In this document: positions 45,027-53,279 of the stretch, piece after piece
How the letters are laid out: each line of letters opens with the position of its first letter
How positions within the stretch are numbered: position 1 is the stretch's first letter
DNA from: an uncultured Alphaproteobacteria bacterium
GTDB lineage: Bacteria; Pseudomonadota; Alphaproteobacteria; Rhizobiales; Ancalomicrobiaceae
Length of the DNA stretch: 64,000 bases
Direction of reading: 5' to 3'
NCBI GenBank assembly: GCA_937892955.1
Contig: CALBKH010000012.1
Coordinates: 52,427-116,426, forward strand
Notes under the pieces: generated by a model
The model's database searches: none
The model's input: the letters and a program-made list of their open reading frames with translations, nothing else
What the model was told of the DNA's origin: nothing
Made by a program: the position numbers and the translations under genes

Positions 45027-46658
45027 ATGGCCGTTCGCACCGTCTCCACCACACCGATCGACGGCCAGAAGCCCGGCACCTCGGGCCTGCGCAAGAAGAC
45101 CCGGGTGTTCATGACCCCGGGCTATCTCGAGAATTACGTCCAGGCGATCATCGACGGCGCCGGCGGCGTGAAGGGCCGCGACATCGTGGTCGGCGGCGAC
45201 GGCCGCTACTACAACGACACCGCCATCGGCGTGATCCTGCGCATGCTCGCCGCCAACGGCGCCGCCAAGGCGATCGTCGGCCAGCACGGCTTCCTGTCGA
45301 CCCCGGCGGCCTCCAACCTCATCCGTCGACGCGGCGCCTACGGCGGCTTCGTGCTCTCCGCTTCGCACAATCCCGGCGGCCCCGACGAAGACTTCGGCCT
45401 CAAGTTCAACGTCTCGAACGGTGGCCCCGCCCCGGAAGGCGTGACCGACGCCATCTTCGCGGCGACGAAATCGATCGCCGAATACGCGATCGTCGACGAA
45501 GCCGCCCCGTCGGTCGACACGCTCGGCACCTTCGATCTCGCCGGCATGGTGGTGGAGATCGTCGATCCCGTGGCGGATTACGTCGAGATGATGCGCGAGC
45601 TGGTCGATTTCGACCGCATCCGCGCCCTCTTCGCCTCCGGCTTCACCCTGCGCTTCGACGCCATGAGCGCCATCACCGGCCCCTACGCCACCGCCATCCT
45701 CGAAGGCGAACTCGGCGCGCCGAAGGGCACCGTGATCAACGGCACGCCGCTGCCCGACTTCGGCCATCACCATCCCGATCCGAACCCGGTGCACGCCAAG
45801 GACCTGTTCGACCTGATGTTCGGCCCCGACGCGCCGGACATGGGCGCGGCTTCCGACGGTGACGGCGACCGCAACATCGTCCTCGGCCGCGGCATCTCCG
45901 TCGCCCCGTCGGACAGCCTCGCCCTGCTCGCGGCGAACCTCCACCACGCCAAGGGATATCTCTCCGGCGTCAAGGGCATCGCCCGCTCGATGCCGACCTC
46001 GCGCGCCGCCGACCGCGTCGCCGAACGTCTCGGCGTGCCGCTCTTCGAGACTCCGACCGGCTGGAAGTTCTTCGGCAATCTTCTCGACGCCGGCCGCGTC
46101 ACCATCTGCGGCGAGGAGAGCGCCGGCACCGGCTCCGACCATGTCCGCGAGAAGGACGGCCTGTGGGCGGTACTGATCTGGCTCGACATCATCGCCGCGC
46201 GCGGCCAGTCGATCGCCGAGATCGTTCACGACCATTGGAAGACCTACGGCCGCGACTACTATTCGCGCCACGACTACGAGCGCCTGCCGACCGATGTCGC
46301 CGATGCGCTCTTCGACGACCTGCGCGCCGCCCTGCCCTACCTGCCGGGCAAGGTCTCGGTCGGCCTGCTCATCGAGACCGCCGACGATTTCGCCTACACC
46401 GATCCGACCGACGGCTCGGTGTCGACCCGCCAGGGCATCCGCATCGCCTTCGACAACGGCTCACGCGCCGTCTTCCGCCTTTCCGGCACCGGCACCGAAG
46501 GCGCGACGCTGCGCCTCTACGTCGAGATCTTCGAAGCCGACCCGGATCGCCAGGACCTCGACCCGCAGATGGTGCTGGCCGGCGTCCTCGAAGCGGCCAA
46601 TTCGCTCGCCGGCATCGAACGCCGCACCGGCCGCGACACGCCGGACGTCATCACCTGA
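45027..46658 (+). CDS. pgm: Phosphoglucomutase, alpha-D-glucose specific
   Basis: Interconverts glucose 1-phosphate and glucose 6-phosphate through a phosphoserine, linking glycolysis to glycogen and surface-polysaccharide precursors. 543 residues. Active serine Ser113 is in VLSASHNPGG; the metal loop is SDGDGDRNIV; the sugar-binding ICGEESAGTGSDHVREKDGLW and phosphate-binding FRLSGTGTEGA follow. ATG at 45027. Its TGA stop is the beginning of repeat copy B. Confidence 0.95.
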   Translation: MAVRTVSTTPIDGQKPGTSGLRKKTRVFMTPGYLENYVQAIIDGAGGVKGRDIVVGGDGRYYNDTAIGVILRMLAANGAAKAIVGQHGFLSTPAASNLIRRRGAYGGFVLSASHNPGGPDEDFGLKFNVSNGGPAPEGVTDAIFAATKSIAEYAIVDEAAPSVDTLGTFDLAGMVVEIVDPVADYVEMMRELVDFDRIRALFASGFTLRFDAMSAITGPYATAILEGELGAPKGTVINGTPLPDFGHHHPDPNPVHAKDLFDLMFGPDAPDMGAASDGDGDRNIVLGRGISVAPSDSLALLAANLHHAKGYLSGVKGIARSMPTSRAADRVAERLGVPLFETPTGWKFFGNLLDAGRVTICGEESAGTGSDHVREKDGLWAVLIWLDIIAARGQSIAEIVHDHWKTYGRDYYSRHDYERLPTDVADALFDDLRAALPYLPGKVSVGLLIETADDFAYTDPTDGSVSTRQGIRIAFDNGSRAVFRLSGTGTEGATLRLYVEIFEADPDRQDLDPQMVLAGVLEAANSLAGIERRTGRDTPDVIT

Positions 46659-46785
46659 TACCGAGCGGATGAAGTTCCGACCTGTTCGGAACTTCATCCG
46701 CGAAGGCAAGCCCGAACGGGCGTCGGCCGGTCGGGCCGCAACTCACGAAATTCGGACGAGTCCGAATTTCGTGAACTCGCTATGA
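46656..46785. repeat. ~130-bp three-arm intergenic repeat (family 1, copy B)
   Basis: Almost identical to copy A: TGATACCGAGC end on the pgm stop codon, arm 1 GCGGATGAAGTTCCGA/TCGGAACTTCATCCGC with loop CCTGT, core with CGGCCGGTCGGGCC, and arm 2 CACGAAATTCGGAC/GTCCGAATTTCGTG. A few bases differ (for example the right end ACTCGCTATGA). Further right in the same 377-bp gap is a CTCCCCCCTC...GAGGAGGGG hairpin and the partial copy at about 47010. No gene is seen in the gap. Confidence 0.88.
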
Positions 46786-47009
46786 CACGGCGCCGGGGCG
46801 CGACGGGAGGCATCGGTGTGGAGCGCCCCGCTCCGCTGCTCGGTGAATCTCGGGCGAGGCGCTCCGATCGGGCACGGCTCGTGCCGAACCGACGAAATCC
46901 CCACTCGTATCGACGTGGCATTTCCGAGGACGCTCGCATCCGGTCCTCTCCCCCCTCGTGGAGGAGGGGACGCTGGAGCACCGACCTTCGAAACTGAACC
47001 GCCCGGCAA

Positions 47010-47038
47010 ACGGTCCGTATTTCGTGAGCCCGGCATCA
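47010..47038. repeat. Partial end of family 1 repeat at the acyltransferase stop
   Basis: GGTCCGTATTTCGTGAGC followed by CCGGCATCA matches the right-hand arm and end of the family 1 repeat, but the other arm is absent. The final TCA is the complement of the stop codon of the acyltransferase gene. Confidence 0.6.
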
Positions 47039-48199
47039 GATCGCGCGAGCGGCCGTCTCGATCGATCGACGAACGACGGATTTGGCCACCGGTTCGACCC
47101 ATCGCGCGACGACGAAGGCGATCGCCACCGTCAGGGCGATCGGCAGGATCGGCACCAGAACCGGAGGCATCCACGGTGCGATGCGCCCGACCTTCACGAT
47201 CGTCGCGACCACCATGTTCTCGTGGATGAGATACAGCGGATAACTGACGAAGCCGATGACCTGGAGGACCGGCGTCGACAGAATTCCGCGGACGAACGAG
47301 GATGTCGACGCGGCGAAGAACACCAGACAGATGAAGATGTCCGCCGCCAGTGGTTGGCTGCTCGCCAGCGCCCCGACGACGCTCGAGATCGCCGCGACCG
47401 CCAGAAGCCACCTCCGCTCGGATCGCAGGTATTCGAAATAGAGAGCCCCGGCAAAGAACCAGATATAATATTCGAAACCGAAGAAGGACAACAACTTACG
47501 AAGATGCACCTTGCCGTCGAATTCGGCCGCTGCCGCTACGTACAATGAGCTTCCGACCTCGGTCGTCACCACTGAAATCTGATAGAGGACGTAGGCGGCG
47601 AGAAGCGAGGCGATCGCCGCACGCCGCCCGATGAAGAAATACATGAAGCCGAAGAACAGGTAGAAGCGGAACTCGACGTAGAGTGACCAGAACGAACCTT
47701 CCAACGATTTGACCGAGAAGGCGTTCCGCGTGACGAAATTGACGACGTGCTCTCCCAACAGGCTGAGCCCCGGGATCAGATCGGTCGGCGCGAGCGCCCC
47801 TCCCGGTCGTTCGGGAAAGAAATCGACCGTCGCCAACACGATCGCCGAGCAGACCACCATCGCCGGAAAGAGGCGCAACCAGCGTCTGTACAGGAAGGTC
47901 GTGAATCTCGAAGCCGCCGACAGCGTCATCAGAATGACGAAGCCGGATATGATGAAGAACAACTGCACACCGACGACCTTCGTGTCGGTGAGGTAGGAGC
48001 CGACGAATTTATCGCCATATGGATACGATTCCGGCCACCGGGAATATGAGTGATAGAGGATCACCATCGCGATCGCGAGACCACGTAATCCATCGATATA
48101 CTTTATACGACCGGCGCCCGAACGTGTGGACGGAGGTGCTTGTCGAGAATCGCTCGATACTGCGGCAGCCGATCGCATGGAAAAATCTCGAAACGACAT
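47036..48199 (-). CDS. Acyltransferase 3 family membrane protein (OafA-like)
   Basis: 387 residues with about ten hydrophobic helices. YIDGLRGLAIAMVILYHSYS at the start contains the family's catalytic histidine; GVQLFFIISGFVILMTL and LEGSFWSLYVEFRFYLFFG are also diagnostic; FVSYPLYLIHENMV closes the domain. Such enzymes O-acylate surface sugars. Base composition is clearly less GC-rich here than around (AT-rich stretches near 47460 and 48080), suggesting transfer. ATG 48199; an in-frame TTG precedes it. It separates pgm from the murC cluster. The stop codon is part of a partial family 1 repeat. Confidence 0.88.
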   Translation of the reverse strand: MSFRDFSMRSAAAVSSDSRQAPPSTRSGAGRIKYIDGLRGLAIAMVILYHSYSRWPESYPYGDKFVGSYLTDTKVVGVQLFFIISGFVILMTLSAASRFTTFLYRRWLRLFPAMVVCSAIVLATVDFFPERPGGALAPTDLIPGLSLLGEHVVNFVTRNAFSVKSLEGSFWSLYVEFRFYLFFGFMYFFIGRRAAIASLLAAYVLYQISVVTTEVGSSLYVAAAAEFDGKVHLRKLLSFFGFEYYIWFFAGALYFEYLRSERRWLLAVAAISSVVGALASSQPLAADIFICLVFFAASTSSFVRGILSTPVLQVIGFVSYPLYLIHENMVVATIVKVGRIAPWMPPVLVPILPIALTVAIAFVVARWVEPVAKSVVRRSIETAARAI

Positions 48200-48493
48200 C
48201 AAGTATCGAGCAACTCATAGCTGCAAACGAAACACCGAACAAGTCGGACGAATTGCGATCGCCTTCGTCGGAGGGTCGGCAGTTCCGCCCACGGGGTGTA
48301 CGAGAGGCCGAGATGGCACCGGTCCCGGTTCCACGGAACGACCCGGCCGTCGTGGCGGGTGATCCGAACCGGTTGCCAAGCCTCGACCTTCGGACGAAAC
48401 CTGATTAGACAGGCGCGAATCGTTCGTGCGCTCGTGAGCGCGGTGAGCCTCTCGCGACGCCCGCACCGCGACGGAACCGGAAGGACCTCCCCC

Positions 48494-49921
48494 ATGAAGA
48501 TGCCCTCGACCATCGGACCCGTGCATTTCGTCGGGATCGGCGGCATCGGCATGAGCGGCATCGCCGAGGTGCTGCACACCCTCGGCTTCCAGGTCCAGGG
48601 CTCGGACGCCGCCGACAACGCCAACGTCCAGCGCCTGCGCGAGAAGGGCATCAAGGTCTTCGTCGGCCACGACGGTGCCAACCTCGGCGAGGCCCGCGTC
48701 GTCGTCGTCTCCTCGGCGATCAAGCCCGGCAATCCGGAGCTGGTGGCGGCGCGCGAGCGCTTCCTGCCGGTCGTGCGCCGCGCCGAGATGCTCGCCGAAC
48801 TGATGCGTTTCAAGTCGGCGATCGCAGTCGGCGGCACCCACGGCAAGACCACCACCACCTCGATGGTGGCGGCGCTGCTCGACGCCGGCGGCCTCGATCC
48901 GACCGTCATCAACGGCGGCATCATCAACGCCTACGGCACCAACGCCCGTCTCGGCTCCGGCCAGTGGATGGTGGTGGAATCGGACGAGAGCGACGGCTCC
49001 TTCGTCAAGCTGCCCGCCGACATCGCGGTGGTCACCAACATCGATCCCGAACACCTCGACCACTACGGCACCTTCGACAAGGTCAAGGACGCCTTCAAGC
49101 ACTTCGTCGAGAACGTCCCCTTCTACGGCTTCGCCGTGATGTGCCTCGATCATCCGGAAGTGCAGGCCCTGGTCGGCAAGATCGAGGACCGCCGCATCGT
49201 CACCTACGGCACCAACCCGCAGGCCGACGTGCGCTACAGCGACGTCCAGGTGCTCGGCCGCCAGTCGCGCTTTACCGTCAAGCTGCGCGATCGCGTCACC
49301 GGCATCGAGAAGGTCATTCCCGACCTCGTCGTCGCCATGCCGGGCATCCACAACATCGCCAACGCCACCGCCGCGGTCGCCGTCGCCGATCAACTCGGCA
49401 TCGCGCCCGAAGCGATCCGCAAGGGCCTCGCCGACTTCACCGGCGTCAAGCGCCGCTTCACCCCGACCGGCACCTGGAACGGCATCCAGGTCTTCGACGA
49501 CTACGGCCACCACCCGGTCGAGATCATGGCGGTCCTCAAGGCCGCCCGCACCGCGGTCGAGGGCGAAGGCAAGGGCGGCAAGGTCGTCGCGGTGATGCAA
49601 CCGCATCGCTATTCCCGCCTCGCCTCGCTCTTCGAGGAGTTCTCCCAGTCCTTCAACGACGCCGACCGCGTCGTCATCGCCGACGTCTACGCCGCCGGCG
49701 AGGCACCGATCGAGGGCATCTCGCGCGACACCCTTGTGGGGGGCCTGCGCGGTCGCGGCCATCGCCACGTCACCGCCCTCGAGAGCCCCGATCAGTTGCC
49801 CGCGCTGATCCGCGACATGGCGGCGCCCGGCGACTACGTCGTATTCCTCGGCGCCGGCAACATCACCCAGTGGGCCTATGCCCTGCCCAAACAGTTGGCC
49901 GCCGCCGAACAGGCGACGTGA
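48494..49921 (+). CDS. murC: UDP-N-acetylmuramate-L-alanine ligase
   Basis: Adds L-Ala to UDP-MurNAc, first amino acid of the peptidoglycan stem. 475 residues. The N-terminal UDP site HFVGIGGIGMSGIAEVLH, the ATP loop GGTHGKTTTTS (about residues 113-121) and EHLDHYGTF, DDYGHHPVE are family landmarks. It opens the cluster; murG, its usual upstream neighbour in alphaproteobacteria, is absent here and replaced by an acyltransferase gene in the other orientation. ATG at 48494 after a CCTCC/GGAGG-poor leader. Confidence 0.96.
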   Translation: MKMPSTIGPVHFVGIGGIGMSGIAEVLHTLGFQVQGSDAADNANVQRLREKGIKVFVGHDGANLGEARVVVVSSAIKPGNPELVAARERFLPVVRRAEMLAELMRFKSAIAVGGTHGKTTTTSMVAALLDAGGLDPTVINGGIINAYGTNARLGSGQWMVVESDESDGSFVKLPADIAVVTNIDPEHLDHYGTFDKVKDAFKHFVENVPFYGFAVMCLDHPEVQALVGKIEDRRIVTYGTNPQADVRYSDVQVLGRQSRFTVKLRDRVTGIEKVIPDLVVAMPGIHNIANATAAVAVADQLGIAPEAIRKGLADFTGVKRRFTPTGTWNGIQVFDDYGHHPVEIMAVLKAARTAVEGEGKGGKVVAVMQPHRYSRLASLFEEFSQSFNDADRVVIADVYAAGEAPIEGISRDTLVGGLRGRGHRHVTALESPDQLPALIRDMAAPGDYVVFLGAGNITQWAYALPKQLAAAEQAT

Positions 49922-49949
49922 GCCCCACCGCGACCCTCAGGAAAACGAT

Positions 49950-50903
49950 TTGACCGCCGCGACCGACCTCCTCGCCCGTCTCGACACCGCCGACATCCGC
50001 GGCGCGCTGCTTCCGGGTTTCGCGCTCGGCGACACCACCTGGTTCCGGGTCGGCGGATCGGCCGAACTCTACTATCAGCCGGCCGATCTCGAGGATCTGC
50101 AGCTCTTCCTGAAGCGCCTGCCGGCCGACGTGCCGGTCTCCTTGGTCGGGCTCGGCTCCAATCTCCTCGTCCGCGAAGGCGGCCTGCCCGGCGTCACCAT
50201 CCGCCTGTCGCAGCGCGGCTTCGGCGGCGCCGTCCGGATCGGCGACACCCGCTTCGAGATCGGCGCGGCGATCGCCGACAAGCAGGTGGCGCGCGCCGCC
50301 CTCGATGCCGAGGTCGCCGGCTTCGCCTTCTACTTCGGCATCCCCGGCGGCATCGGCGGGGCGCTGCGTATGAACGCCGGCGCCAACGGCGGCGAGACCG
50401 CGGCCCGCGTCGTCGAGGTTCGTGCCGTCACCCGCGCCGGCGAGCTCGTCACCCTCTCGAACGCCGAGATGGGCTACGCCTACCGCCACTCCTCCGCCGC
50501 CGACGACCTGATCTTCGTCTCGGCGATCATGGAGGGCGTGAAGGGCGACCGCGCCACCATCGAAGCCGAGATGGACGCGGTGACCGAACACCGCGAGAGC
50601 GCCCAGCCGATCCGCTCGCGCACCGGCGGCTCGACCTTCAAGAACCCGCCCGGCACCTCCGCCTGGAAGCTCGTCGATGCCGCCGGCTGCCGCGGCTTGC
50701 GTCTAGGCGGCGCCCACGTCTCCGAGATGCACTGCAACTTCCTCATCGCCGAAGGCGACGCCACCGCCCACGACATCGAACTCCTCGGCGAGACGGTGCG
50801 CGCCCGCGTCTTGGCGACGTCGGGCACCCGGCTCGAATGGGAGATCAAGCGCATCGGCCGTCACGTCGAAGGCCGCGAGATCGAACCCTTCCTGGGGAAG
50901 TGA
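49950..50903 (+). CDS. murB: UDP-N-acetylenolpyruvoylglucosamine reductase
   Basis: FAD enzyme that completes UDP-MurNAc. 317 residues, type I-like. FAD site in TTWFRVGGSAELY and LGSNLLVREGGLPG, GIPGGIGGALRMNAGANGGE, the catalytic region RSRTGGSTFKNP and GLRLGGAHVSEMHCNFLIA. The start is a TTG at 49950 preceded by AGGAAA; no ATG fits the family start. It follows murC by 28 bp. Confidence 0.95.
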   Translation: MTAATDLLARLDTADIRGALLPGFALGDTTWFRVGGSAELYYQPADLEDLQLFLKRLPADVPVSLVGLGSNLLVREGGLPGVTIRLSQRGFGGAVRIGDTRFEIGAAIADKQVARAALDAEVAGFAFYFGIPGGIGGALRMNAGANGGETAARVVEVRAVTRAGELVTLSNAEMGYAYRHSSAADDLIFVSAIMEGVKGDRATIEAEMDAVTEHRESAQPIRSRTGGSTFKNPPGTSAWKLVDAAGCRGLRLGGAHVSEMHCNFLIAEGDATAHDIELLGETVRARVLATSGTRLEWEIKRIGRHVEGREIEPFLGK

Positions 50904-50980
50904 GGATCGCCTCCGGCGCGTGCGACGGCGCGTGACACGCGCGCGCCGGACGGGCGCGGCGTCCGGAAGCCCCCCATCTT

Positions 50981-51132
50981 CCTTCTCCCCTCGCGGGAGA
51001 AGGTGCCCCGCAGGGGCAGAAGAGGGGGCGCCGCGAAGCGGCATCGAGACGATCCGCCGAACACATCGTCATGAGGATGGGCCCGGACCCCTCATCCGGC
51101 TTTCGGCCACCTTCTCTCGCAAGGGGAGAAGG
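50981..51132. repeat. ~153-bp inverted-repeat element (family 2, copy 2)
   Basis: CCTTCTCCCCTCGCGGGAG at the left and CACCTTCTCTCGCAAGGGG(AGAAGG) at the right, with CCCCGCAGGGGC, GCCGCGAAGCGGC and CCCCTCATCCGG between. It lies between murB and ddl, so it interrupts the cluster without breaking any gene. The rest of this 532-bp gap holds a CtrA-like box at 51309 and otherwise nothing I can identify. Confidence 0.8.
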
Positions 51133-51308
51133 GATCTCGGCGCATCCGTTTCGAGCCGGACCATTCCCGGTCCGAGCACGTCCGTTCGGAACGACCACCA
51201 TCGGGCGCACCCGACGCAGCCCCTCCCCTCCCCACCCCTCCCCCGACGGAAAGACCTGCGTCGTTTCCGTCACTTGCCCGAGAAATCCTTACCATCACCC
51301 CCCTCTCG

Positions 51309-51323
51309 TTAACCTTTCGCTAA
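51309..51323 (+). promoter_or_regulatory. CtrA-like box upstream of ddl-ftsQA
   Basis: TTAA-N7-CTAA (TTAACCTTTCGCTAA), followed by CCAT so that the second half reads CTAACCAT. It differs from the TTAA-N7-TTAA consensus at one base and has the TTAACCAT-like form reported for CtrA in Rhizobiales. It is 113 bp upstream of ddl and may set cell-cycle control of ddl-ftsQ-ftsA. Confidence 0.5.
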
Positions 51324-51435
51324 CCATACCGCGCGACCGTGAAACCAAGCTGGCGGAGTTGCGCGCATCGGCGTGCGTAGGGCACGCGTGCGGCTCGGAC
51401 CGAGGTCGGAGCCACACGCCGGAAGGGTTCGGGAA

Positions 51436-52368
51436 ATGGCGAAGCATGTCGCGGTGTTGATGGGTGGCTGGGACTCCGAACGCCAGGTGAGCCTGTGGTC
51501 GGGCGAAGCCTGCGCCGCCGCGCTCGAGACCAAGGGCTACCGCGTCACCCGCCTCGACGTCGGCAAGGACGTCTACGCCCGTCTCGAGGTGCTGAAGCCC
51601 GACGTCGCCTTCAACGCGCTGCACGGCCCCTGGGGCGAAGGCGGCGCCATCCAGGGCATGCTGGAGACGCTGCGCATCCCCTACACCCACTCCGGCGTCC
51701 TCGCCTCGGCGCTGGCGATGAACAAGGACAAGGCGAAGATGATCTTCGCCCAGGTCGGCATTCCGATCGCCCGCTCCGTCGTCGCCGACCGCCGTGACGC
51801 GGCGCGCGAACACCTGATCCCGCCGCCCTACGTGGTCAAGCCGGTGGCCGAGGGGTCCTCCTTCGGCGTCATCATCGTCAAGGCCGACCGCAGTCACCCG
51901 CCGCAGGAACTGCTGCGCGACGATTGGCCCTACGGCGACAAGGTCCTGGTGGAGAGTTTCGTCGACGGTCTCGAACTCACCTGCGCCGTCATGGGCGCCC
52001 CCGGCGAGGAGCGCGCGCTCGGCGTCATCGAGATCGTGCCGGAGGAGAGCCTCGCCTTCTACGACTTCGATGCGAAGTACAAGAAGGGCGGCTCCGTCCA
52101 CATCCTTCCGGCGCGAATTTTACCGGATGTTTACCAACGTGTCGAAATGCTTGCGGTCATGGCGCATCGGGCGCTCGGCTGTCGCGGCGTGTCGCGCTCC
52201 GACTTCCGATACGACGCCGAAGGCACGGGCGAACTGGTCTGTCTCGAAGTCAACACCCAGCCGGGAATGACCGGAACCTCGTTGGTTCCGGACATGGCCG
52301 CGCACTCGGGGATCGCCTTCGCGGATCTGGTTTCTTGGATGGTGGAGGACGCGAGTTGCGATCGTTGA
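51436..52368 (+). CDS. ddl: D-alanine-D-alanine ligase
   Basis: Makes the D-Ala-D-Ala dipeptide of peptidoglycan. 310 residues, ATP-grasp fold. HVAVLMGGWDSERQVSLWSG at the N terminus (usually GGxSxER), FNALHGPWGEGGAIQGMLE, the ATP loop EGSSFGV, and the catalytic/metal region EVNTQPGMTGTSLVPDMA. ATG at 51436. Its stop is 13 bases inside the start of ftsQ, showing translational coupling. Confidence 0.95.
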   Translation: MAKHVAVLMGGWDSERQVSLWSGEACAAALETKGYRVTRLDVGKDVYARLEVLKPDVAFNALHGPWGEGGAIQGMLETLRIPYTHSGVLASALAMNKDKAKMIFAQVGIPIARSVVADRRDAAREHLIPPPYVVKPVAEGSSFGVIIVKADRSHPPQELLRDDWPYGDKVLVESFVDGLELTCAVMGAPGEERALGVIEIVPEESLAFYDFDAKYKKGGSVHILPARILPDVYQRVEMLAVMAHRALGCRGVSRSDFRYDAEGTGELVCLEVNTQPGMTGTSLVPDMAAHSGIAFADLVSWMVEDASCDR

Positions 52369-53279
52369 CGGGTCATCGGCGCCTGGACCGGGCCGCCTCC
52401 GTCGCCGAACTCCCGCAGGATGCGGGGTTCCGGTGGCGGAAGAGCGTCCGCACGGCCAAGCGCTGGCTGAACACCGTCGATGCCCTCGCCCGCTCGGTCA
52501 AGCCGATGCAGGGGACCCTCGCCTCGCTCGGCTTCCTGGCCGCCTGGGGCGGCTACGGCCTGTGGCTCTCCGGCGGCTGGCACACGACCCTCGACGCCCT
52601 GACCTCCGCCGCCGGCTTCTCCGTCGCCTCGATCGAGATCCGCGGCCTCGCCGAAGCCGACAGTACCGAGATCTCCGACCGCATCGACGTCACCCGGACC
52701 TCGTCGCTGCTGCTGCTCGACGCCGAACACGCCCGCGCCCGCATCGCCGAGATCCCCTGGGTCGCCGACGTCACGGTCAAGAAGCTCTACCCGAGCCGCA
52801 TCGTCGTCTCCCTCACCGAGCGTCTGCCCTTCGCCCTGTGGCAGGACGACGGCCGCATCAAGGTCGTCGACAAGACCGGCGCGGTGATGAGCGACACGCT
52901 GCGGCCGCGCCACGCCGGCCTGCCGCTGATCGTCGGCGCCGGTGCCGACAAGCGGCTGGAGGAAGCCGTCGCCCTGATGAATTCCGCCCCGTCGATCCGC
53001 CCGCGCATCCGCGCCGCCGTGCTGGTCGCCGAACGGCGTTGGAACCTGATCACCGTCGACGGCATCGAGATCCAGCTGCCGGAGGAGAACCCGGAAGGCG
53101 CGCTCGCCCGCGTCGCCGACCTCCAGGCGGCGAAGAAGCTGCTCGATCGCGACCTCGTCGTGGTCGACACCCGCGTCCCCGACCGCCTCTTCGTCCGCCT
53201 CTCCGACGCCGCCGCGGCGGCGCGCAAGGAGCAGATGCGGCTGAAGACCGGCGCCAAGAAGAAGGGGACCGACACGTGA
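52356..53279 (+). CDS. ftsQ: Cell division protein FtsQ
   Basis: Bitopic divisome protein, 307 residues. A basic N-terminal cytoplasmic tail of ~65 residues is followed by one helix (GTLASLGFLAAWGGYGLWLS) and the POTRA domain (FSVASIEIRGLAEADSTEI), then the FtsQ beta domain. The start is a TTG at 52356 that overlaps ddl by 13 bases and has TGGAGGA upstream. Overlap with ftsA is 4 bases. Confidence 0.9.
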   Translation: MRSLTGHRRLDRAASVAELPQDAGFRWRKSVRTAKRWLNTVDALARSVKPMQGTLASLGFLAAWGGYGLWLSGGWHTTLDALTSAAGFSVASIEIRGLAEADSTEISDRIDVTRTSSLLLLDAEHARARIAEIPWVADVTVKKLYPSRIVVSLTERLPFALWQDDGRIKVVDKTGAVMSDTLRPRHAGLPLIVGAGADKRLEEAVALMNSAPSIRPRIRAAVLVAERRWNLITVDGIEIQLPEENPEGALARVADLQAAKKLLDRDLVVVDTRVPDRLFVRLSDAAAAARKEQMRLKTGAKKKGTDT

